Assembly (NCBI GenBank): GCA_015680685.1
Contig: MNCI01015802.1
Location: forward strand, 284,944 to 348,943
Length of the DNA: 64,000 nt
Source of the DNA: Gnetum montanum
Taxonomy: Eukaryota > Streptophyta > Gnetopsida > Gnetales > Gnetaceae
Direction: 5' to 3'
Shown: in pieces, positions 56,353 through 64,000 of the stretch
Numbering within the stretch: the stretch's first letter is position 1
Layout of the letters: every line of letters starts with the position of its first letter
Made by a program: the position numbers and the translations under genes
The notes under the pieces: generated by a model
What the model was told of the DNA's origin: nothing
Database searches by the model: none
What the model saw: the letters and a program-made list of their open reading frames with translations, nothing else

Positions 56353-57925
56353 TAAATGAAATTTTCAAACTTTAATATTTTGGAAAATATAAGGAATTTT
56401 TGAATAAATTTGGGATCTATGGAGTTCTAGAAAAGCCAAGAATATGATGAAATCATTGAACAGGGTCTTTGAAAGCTCAAAACTATAAAATTTGATGGGG
56501 AATGTGTGAACTAAAGAAAATACTTAAAGGAGATCATGGTCGAATGCAGAAGATGTGTGCAAGAAATATTTTGAGTGCAAGAAAGATTTTGATTGCAATA
56601 ATGCCTCAGGATAAGGTCCTTAATGAACTAAATATGGAGATATGCAAGTGGGTCCTTCCCATAGTAGGCACATGCCCTATTTGCCCTTACATAACCTCAA
56701 CCTACAAAGTTTGTGGGCCCCATAGGTGATTAATGGTTTATGAAAGTTAAGGACCAAAACCTTGAATATTCTACCAAAAGTTTCAAGTACATTAGGCAAA
56801 GACACTGAACAAGAACATGGACCCCAACAATGAGGTGAGTTATGGGTAGCATGGATGGATGATGGAGAAGGTGGAATGGAGTTCCAAATTGAGGTCATAA
56901 GAAGTCCCTTGTAGATTTGTGATTAAATGACCTCAGAAGATCCATCCTTAGTCTAGACCAAAACCAACCACTTTTAGTGACTTCACATTATCACTCCAAG
57001 ACTGATCCATCTCCCTAAGACACAAGAGTGCTTCCACAGAACAGCCACTGTTCCTTAAAGAGAAGAAAAGAGAAGTAGAAAGTGAGAGAGGACCTTAGTT
57101 AAAGGAGACCTTCAGGCATGGGTAACATTTATTCTAATCCCATAACCAGTGCTTGTAGCTCATTTATTTATCTAAGGGATGTGCTTTGAATTCCCACCAT
57201 TTTTTTATTTTTTTTATTTTTGTTTGTTGTTTTTGCTTTTTTTTTTCTTTTTTTTTTGGAATTCTTAGATGGAAACCACACCATGTAAAGACTTATTCAA
57301 ATTTTTATTATTGGTTGACATGGAACGGTAAGAAATCCATGAAAACAATTATGCACCCAAGTAAGTAGAAGAGTACAAAGAGTATTGGGTTTCCTTGAAG
57401 TCACACCCTATGCAAACCTTTAAATCCTTCCTAATTCTAGAAACCAACAAGGTCACAAATTTATTAAAGGTTTATTTAATGAAAGGGATCTCATATATGC
57501 AAAAAGACAAAAACCATAGATTTTGGTGGATGGGTGGATGTTGTGGACTCACTACCTATTCCATGAAAAAGAAACCATGCCTTAACCATTGATACAAAAA
57601 TTCAAAAATAGAAACTAGACATTAGCAAACAAAAACATTAAGCACAAACCACCATTAGCAACACCTACAACACCACTATGTTCTATTGGCACAAAGCATG
57701 TTTATTAATAGAAATTATAAAATCACACTAAAATAAAGTAAAATTTACATAAGAAGGTGTAAGATATTCAAAAAAATTTAAATGTACCAACGATGGTGTA
57801 AAATAGGAAAAAGTTTTAAAATCAAAAAGGTGTAAAATAAATAATTTGTAAAAAAAATAAAAAACAAAAATGTATAAAACAAAAAATTAGAAAAACTAAG
57901 CAACCATGTATATGGTTAGCATGGG
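56353..57925 (-). other. Element G spacer between pol and 3' ORF unit
   Basis: Non-coding, with long T runs at 57205-57260 and A runs at 57840-57890; colinear with the C and F spacers. No gene seen. Confidence 0.7.
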
Positions 57926-57929
57926 TGGC

Positions 57930-59190
57930 CATCTCCCCCATGACTAAGTTGGAAGAAGGAGATTTGAAAATTTGAGCGTGCTTGCCCATCAGTTGAGGTA
58001 TTTGTTGTATTAGCTTACTTGGGCTTGTGGAAAGGTTTCACTTATTAGATGTTAACCAACTGGTTCCTATTTGGGCTTTCAGGTTTGTATATGATCATGG
58101 CCCTAAAAGAAAAGGTTTCATCAATTATATAAGGTCACTCCCACAATGTTTGAAATTTGGTTTTTTGAGGAACATGCATGGGGTTCCAATAGAGGATCTT
58201 ATATCCAAGTTAAAGTTTGATCCTTCTAATTCTTAGGCCAGGTTGTTGTTCGTTAAATGCCTTATGCACTGCATTCAAGGATATGTCCACTAATCGATTT
58301 TCATCTAGCACATTTAGGTTTATTAGTTTTTCTTTTTGTGACAAACTTAGGTCAAGGTCTAGGTCACAGATTGTTGAGAGCATATGAAGCTTGAATTGAA
58401 TTGGAAGCATTCGAAGTTTTTCGTACACCAACTCATAGTGAGAGTATCCTATAGGAAGTTTCCATGTTGAGTGATAGGCCCAAAGGGCATCGTTGAGTTT
58501 CATGCTTCAATCTCTCCTATATTTTATAACCATTCTTATTAGAATCTTTGTGATATCCCTGTTAGTAACCTTTGTTTTACTATTGGCTTGGGGATGGTAG
58601 GGTGTTGTTAATTTATGTCCAACCCTCATGCATTTCATACACTTCTAAAAAGTGATGCTTGTGAAGTGTGTTCCATTGTCAAAAATTAGTGCAAGTGGCA
58701 CCTCAAACCTGTTTACAACATTTTCTTGTACAAACCATGTAGCAGTGGATGATGTACAGTCAAATATGGCTACTGCTTCTACCCATTTTATGCAATAATC
58801 ATGATGATGATTATATATTCCTTTCCATTTGACATGGGTGTGATGGGACCCATGAAGTTAATGCTTCATGTGTTAAAGGGTTCCAATGCTTAAATTCATT
58901 TTTGAGGATCCTCCATTCATGCAGTCATCCCACCATCTCATTGACAATGTTTATAAGATTAGAAAAACTAGTGAGCATCCCTAAAGATTATGGGCCAATA
59001 GCATCCTACCATCAAGATTTTTATGGTCATGCATCTCCCTACATAGTGGCCTCCTCAAGGGCCTTCATGAGCATCCTGGAGAATGCACAATTCATCCGCA
59101 TTAGGGACACACCAACAGCCAAAGCCATTAGCACATACCTTGTGAAGGTGTCCATTGATTTCCATGAAGCATTTGGCCTAATGAAGAAAC
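57930..59190 (-). pseudogene. Element G integrase
   Basis: The zinc region around 59080-58920 is broken by frame changes (LMKALEEATM and FIR/SCEC-like pieces). The core shows PLALIFDNGTHFTSI near 58690 with the Asp kept, then WAYHSTWKLPIGYSHYELVY (about 58480-58420) and KLNDALWAYH. The Glu position reads Lys (KVTNRDI). The end of pol meets AGTCATGGGGGAGATGGCC at 57930-57948. Confidence 0.8.
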
Positions 59191-59194
59191 TCTT

Positions 59195-60813
59195 TTTTCT
59201 TCTTGTAGTCCAAATCTTATGGCATCTCTTGAGTGAGAAGATAAGAGAGGATGTGATCATACCATTTTGATTTTATGGGCATATGTTCATTAATTACACC
59301 AACAAAGAGAAGTTCATCTAGGAATTGATCAGAGAGTGGGCTCTCCTCCTCTTTGTCATCCCATCGTAACCAAGAAAGATGGTCAATGACCACATTCTCA
59401 ATTTCCTTTCAATCTACCATTGTAAGATTGAATTCCTGCAAGATCACCAACCATCGTATGACACAGGGACTCATCGTTGGCTTATTCATGAGGAAGAGAA
59501 TGGCATTGTGGTCAATGTGCACAAACAGTTTGTCTCCAAGCACATAGTGTCTAAACTTCTCTAGATCATACACCACTACCATTAATTCTTTCTCTATTGT
59601 GGTGTAATTCAACTATGCATTGACAATGCTTTAACTTGCGTAGTGGATGTAATATGGATGTTTCTTGTCATCCACCTATGTAACTGTGACTCCCAAGGCA
59701 TCATTTGATGCATCTATCATTATATAAAATGTTTTGAACTAGTTAAATGATCTCTACAAGCTTCTACTTGAGGCTCTAGAATGTCTTTCTACATTTCTTA
59801 GTCTAGATGAATGGAGTATATTTCTTTGTTAGCTCGATCAATGATTTTGCAATCTTAAAGAAATTCTCTATGAATTATTGGTAGTAGCCAGTGTATCCAA
59901 GGAATGACCAAACATCTTTAATGGTTTTCGGTTGATAAGTTTTTTCTTGGATGATCCTTATTTTTTTAGGGTTCACCTCAATTCCTACTTGAGAAATTCT
60001 GTGCCCTAGTATCATGCCTTCTTAGATCATGAGATGGCTCTTCTGCTAATTAAGTTGTAGGTTTATTTCCACACATCTTTTAAGTATTTACTTAACACAG
60101 TCCAAGGCTTGCTCAAATGTAGTACCATAAGTGGAAAATTCATCCATGAAGACTTCTACTTCACTACCAATTTGCTACTGAAAGATGCTTAAGACCAAGC
60201 ATTGGAAAGTGGAAGGAGCATTACATAGACCAAAAGGCATCTTTCAATATGAAAAAGTCTCCTAGGGACTCGTGAATATTGTTTTCGCCTAGACTTTTGG
60301 TGTAATCTAGATTTCGTTATAGCCACTATAACCATCTAGAACACTATAATAGCAATGCCTAGATATGGTATCCAACACCAGGTCAACAAATGGCAACAAA
60401 AAATGATCTTTAAATATTGTCATGTTTAACAACCTAAAGTCGATACAAACCTACCATTTGCCACCTCTCTTTGGCACTATCACAAGTGTGCTGACCCACT
60501 CGCTATCTACAATGGGGTAGATGAACCCTATTGTAAGGAGTTGTTTAATCTCTTCTTTGATGATTTGCTTCAATTTTGGATTCAATTACCGCTATGGTTG
60601 CCTCCTTGGCTTCATGGATGAATCAGTATAAATGTGGTCCTGGCATATCCATGGATCAATTCTAGTGAGTTCAGGATATGGCTAAGTAAAGGCTATTGGC
60701 CATCTATTAACCACTTTCAATAATTTTGCTTTTTTCTCAAGAGAAAATTTGACATTAAGTATGATTGACTTGTCATTTTTCAAGAATGCATATTCTAGGT
60801 TGGTAGCTAGGAA
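59195..60813 (-). pseudogene. Element G RNase H, reverse transcriptase and linker
   Basis: RNase H from about 59740 to 59240 contains MNYTTIEKELMVVVYDLEKF, HYVLGDKLFVHIDHNAI, FLMNKPTMSPCVI and LQEFNLTMVD. RT lies at about 60560-59760; the catalytic box near 60150 reads FMDE, one aspartate changed. VPKRGGKW and IDCYSV-like pieces are upstream. Linker phrases LNVKFSLEKKAKLL and TNLEYAFLKND run up to 60813, where homology with C and F stops. Confidence 0.82.
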
Positions 60814-60831
60814 TGTCATTTTTCAAGAATG
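60771..60831. repeat. 18-bp direct repeat at the G / Helitron boundary
   Basis: TGTCATTTTTCAAGAATG occurs at 60771-60788 and again at 60814-60831. The first copy is inside the G coding sequence (AFLKND); the second lies outside the region of homology and immediately before the Helitron-type sequence. Confidence 0.85.
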
Positions 60832-60907
60832 GCTGAGATTGAGAGCATACACTAATTGATGGAAATTTCTTTTTCAGAAAACCCATCCTTAGGAAAAATA
60901 AGGTACA

Positions 60908-61159
60908 NNNNNNNNNNNNNNNNNNNNNNNNNNNNNNNNNNNNNNNNNNNNNNNNNNNNNNNNNNNNNNNNNNNNNNNNNNNNNNNNNNNNNNNNNNNNN
61001 NNNNNNNNNNNNNNNNNNNNNNNNNNNNNNNNNNNNNNNNNNNNNNNNNNNNNNNNNNNNNNNNNNNNNNNNNNNNNNNNNNNNNNNNNNNNNNNNNNNN
61101 NNNNNNNNNNNNNNNNNNNNNNNNNNNNNNNNNNNNNNNNNNNNNNNNNNNNNNNNNNN
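60908..61159. other. Assembly gap (252 N)
   Basis: A run of N inside the helicase gene, between GLTFVALA and YLIFPKDGF. The usual protein distance there is a few residues, so the gap size or content is uncertain. Confidence 0.95.
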
Positions 61160-63507
61160 GAGCTAGTGCCACAAATGTAAGACCTGTTGTTTCTTTACTA
61201 CCAACATCTATACACGCTTTCTCCAATGTCATTCCCTATGACTTATGTATTGTTAAAGCCCATGCTAATCTAAGTGGTAGTTGGCAAGATCCTCCACGTA
61301 TGATTGGTGGAATGGATACTTGTCAAGGATTTTCATTATCATATGGTACTCCAATAAAGGAGTCAAACTCAATGATGACATACGATGGCAACTGTGGAGG
61401 TTGACAGTGTGGACTATATATTATTTTCTTAGTGACTCCCAATGCACCATTAACCAATCCTGCTTCTGGCCATAGATTAACAGTGAGCATAACCCTTGCA
61501 TCCTCACAAATGAACACTACTCAGTCCAATTCTCCTTCTAAATCATCTGAAAATTTCACACCATTTTTCTTTCTATCTACTATGCACCGTGCAACTAGCT
61601 TCTACATTTTGAGCAATATTTTTTCATTATGCATATGCACTTTATCCTTTGTATCAAACAAATGCACAGAATCCTCAAATCCTTCTCGCCCATCCAATGT
61701 TGATGGAAGTTGCATTCTCAAGCTTAAAAAGTCATAATCCTCATCAGTCATCTTTCCTTCTTGTATATTCATCAAAACTTCTCTAAATCTTTGTTGTTGC
61801 AAATCATCACCCCTTTGTCAATACACAACATGCAAGGTTACAAATTTATTGAATGCCAACCACAAATTCTTCACATGCATCTAAAATGATATGTACAGTA
61901 TAACATCTTTAACAGGTGGAAGCTATGCAAGATCTCCAATGAGTATCATAGATCTACCACCAAACTTATCTAAACGATTATCTGGAAATATTTCCTTAAG
62001 CCTTTGGTCAATGCTGATAAGAAATTTTCCATCTATGAAACTCATTTCATCTATAATAATATACTTTAAGTATTTGTATTTATTTTGCAACGATGACAAA
62101 GTTGATGCAGCTAATGGTTTGTAATCTCTGATTCCAATCTTCAACGTAGAATGTACTGTAGTTGTATTAATATTATACGGTGTAGCACCACTAGGGGCGA
62201 GCACCAATAAGCTATTCTTTCCCAATGAGCAAGTTCGACTAAATTCTTTATGAATTGTATCAATGAGATATGATTTTCCTGTGCCTACTGTACCTTGAAT
62301 AATCTTCAATAGAGGAGAAACTTCTTCCATTTCAAATTATTGCATATATAGATGGCCAGCAATAATCTTGTAGCATTTCTTCTGTTGAACTCCTAGAGAA
62401 GATATGTCCACCTGATTGTCGTTATTTCTTGAATGTGTTATTATCCCATGTGATCTATGACCATGAACAAAAGATGTAGCAATCTTTAAAACATCGTCTC
62501 CAGGATAGTTGGCTGATCATTCATTTTGTCTATCTCGATCTCTTAATCCAAGCATTTCGAGTTCACTTCATTGAAAATGAGCTGATGTAAGGGGATGTCG
62601 ATTTAGTACTTCAAAATCATATTTAATACCATCCTATCTTTCTGGAATAATATCTGTATACTGCCTCTCTTCCTCACAAGCACGTTCAAACTCTTCATCA
62701 AATGTCTCCTCTTCCAATTCATAGATGTGTTGAATAGAAATCCATTTTCGTTCAATTTCTTCATCATTTCTTCCCAGATCATGTTTGACATCTCTAAAAG
62801 GATAGTGTAGCAATAATTGCGCCCAACAGTAATCTATCCATTTCTCCTCTCCTACTCTTGGAGCTACTCTAAATTTTGGAAATGTTCTTACGATAACTAG
62901 TCGTAGTCAAGGCTTCTACACTAGTAGCTCTCTCTTCTTCGAGATAAAGATAAAATATTTTATAGCATTCAACAATGAAACTCCTTCCATTTCTAGTGGT
63001 CTCTTTTGATATGCATTAATAACGGTTGTATATGGTTCTGGTTCCTCATCTCCATCTAGATCTGGTATAACTCTTTTATACATATCTCTAGACACATTTA
63101 TAGTATCAAATAGTTGACTGCATTCAACTAATGGAAGTTCATATAGCATATAACAAACCTCCATGGCACCTATGTCTCTATCAGCTACAACATCCATCAT
63201 AAGTCTTTTGTATGCAGTCATTGTGGTTTCTTTAGGGTTTTGAGATTCAGCAATACGAAGTAATAAATCATGAAAACATCTTAACTTCTTTTCAGATTTT
63301 GCTGCATATTTTGCAATATATTTAATAACAACATATTTGTCAAGGACTAGTTGAAAGTCTATGTTTGCTCTCCATGTTTGAAGGATCATTCTATTATGAA
63401 CATTCAACCTTGGATCATTCCGACATGGTTCATATGTAACATGATTTTTATTTTCTGGATCTTGAAAGAGATCTGATTGAGCTCGCAATGGCTATGGAAC
63501 ATTATAC

Positions 63508-63604
63508 CTAAGGTAATAAATTGGAGTTATAAAATTATTTTCCTAGATCCCATACATTCATGATGTAAATAAGAATCTAGTTATTTAGAGAAATATAATT
63601 GTAC
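63508..63604 (-). other. Predicted intron 2 in the Helitron-type gene (97 bp)
   Basis: GTACAATT donor at 63604 and TTATTACCTTAG acceptor at 63508. Splicing joins TGCAA to GTATAAT, giving VCKYNVP, then a stop in place of Trp, then PLRAQS, which matches the usual CRY-FPWPLR stretch of Helitron proteins. Unspliced, the sequence has several stops. Confidence 0.65.
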
Positions 63605-63771
63605 TTGCAAACTTGCATATGATTTCAGATTCTTAAACATGCTCCTCTCTCACATTGTGTGTGTTGCTGAACTGAATTTAAGAGCTCATCATAATCAATA
63701 TCAAGATCCATGAATTGCAACTGTTCACTTTGAATTTTGCATGGATGCTTGAGATTATTAACATGTTGCAT

Positions 63772-63874
63772 CTAGAAATGAAAGATTTGTATAATTTTTA
63801 TAATGGTTTTTTTAAATAACCTAAATAATTTTTAAATATTTAAAATAAATATTTAGAAATTTCAAATAACTTAC
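63772..63874 (-). other. Predicted intron 1 in the Helitron-type gene (103 bp)
   Basis: GTAAGTTATT donor at 63874 and TTTCATTTCTAG acceptor at 63772, both near-consensus, in phase 0. The exons read FNQDEISND and MQHVNNLKHPCKIQ. The intron is AT-rich with no coding similarity. Confidence 0.72.
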
Positions 63875-64000
63875 ATCATTGGATATTTCATCTTGATTGA
63901 ATCTACTATTCCATGCATTTGTTATTATATCAAAAAACTCTCTCATCTTTCTAACTGCTTCTAGGTCATTCCAATCAAGTTCTTCTATGTTTGGAGCTCC

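Larger units (their letters stand above)
51905..60813 (-). mobile_element. Element G: Athila-type retrotransposon, 3' LTR to RT-PR linker
   Basis: Minus-strand element inserted in the duplicated H segment. From left to right: 3' LTR, polypurine tract, 3' ORF, leader intron, promoter block, spacer, INT, RNase H, RT. It breaks off in the PR-RT linker at about 60813, where Helitron-type sequence begins. Protease, gag and 5' LTR are not in the window. Confidence 0.82.
60852..64000 (-). pseudogene. Helitron-type Rep/PIF1 helicase gene (3' part)
   Basis: The minus strand reads in one register from 63507 to 61160, with about a dozen stops and no frameshift. The upstream part has NDPRLNVHNRMILQTWRAN, KYVVIKYIAKYAAKSEKK and AYQKRPLEMEGVSLLNAIKY, typical of Helitron proteins between the Rep and helicase domains. 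The PIF1-type helicase has GTVGTGKSYLI (Walker A, about 62270-62300), LAPSGATPYNI, IIIDEMSFIDG (Walker B), ILIGDLAQLPPV-like block, and PLRLAWALTIHKS.GMTLEKA then GLTFVALA at the gap. A tail YLIFPKDGFSEKEISIN ends at TAG 60852. The Rep catalytic motifs lie right of the window. Confidence 0.83.

Noticed and set aside
1-64000. Host protein-coding genes
   Set aside because: Every substantial coding similarity I could read belongs to LTR retrotransposons, the LINE or the Helitron-type gene.

Overview
The window looks like repeat-rich, gene-poor plant nuclear DNA. I found no host protein-coding gene, rRNA, intact tRNA or CRISPR array. Nearly all of it is decayed Ty3/gypsy LTR retrotransposons of the Athila type: primer-binding sites resembling the 3' end of plant tRNA-Asp, order gag-PR-RT-RNase H-INT, then a long extra ORF in the envelope position. 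Smaller parts are an RTE-type LINE remnant and a Helitron-type Rep/helicase gene running off the right edge. The species cannot be named from this sequence.

Layout. 1-5143: element A (minus), its 5' half with a complete 5' LTR, inserted into the protease region of element B. 5144-14658: element B (plus), from protease to 3' LTR. 14750-15530: RTE LINE remnant (minus). 15831-16751: 3' LTR and first internal bases of old element H (minus). 16752-38687: element C (minus), both LTRs, inserted in H with the 5-bp target duplication CATAT. Element D (plus, 29443-38111) sits inside the 5' LTR of C with target duplication GTTAC. 38693-39307: H resumes. 39308-40887: element E, cut off. 40888-51282: element F, a second copy of C. 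51283-51904: second copy of the H segment. 51905-60813: element G, the second copy of E, longer. 60832-64000: Helitron-type gene (minus) with a 252-base assembly gap.

C-H-E and F-H'-G share the same insertion junctions, so they are an old tandem duplication of about 14.6 kb (size before D inserted), not independent insertions. The order of events is H, then C and E/G into H, then tandem duplication, then D into C; F later lost about 1.55 kb.

The most interesting signal is a second transcription unit inside four elements (B, C, D, G). Between the pol (or gag) region and the 3' ORF there is a block with short perfect or near-perfect palindromes and a TATA box. About 150-170 bases after the TATA box comes a splice-donor-like site (best in B, C and G), and a splice-acceptor-like site lies directly before the ATG of the 3' ORF, giving a predicted leader intron of 271-311 bases. 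In D and B the palindromic motifs match the U3 of the same element's own LTR and differ between the two families. The 3' ORF encodes a plant-transposon-type domain, a long coiled coil and a conserved C-terminal motif. Element D has gag and this 3' ORF but no pol, so it would be non-autonomous.

In-frame stops are frequent, but frames often stay in register for 2-3 kb. Most stops can be explained by C-to-T change at CAA, CAG, CGA or TGG codons, as expected for methylated, silenced transposons.
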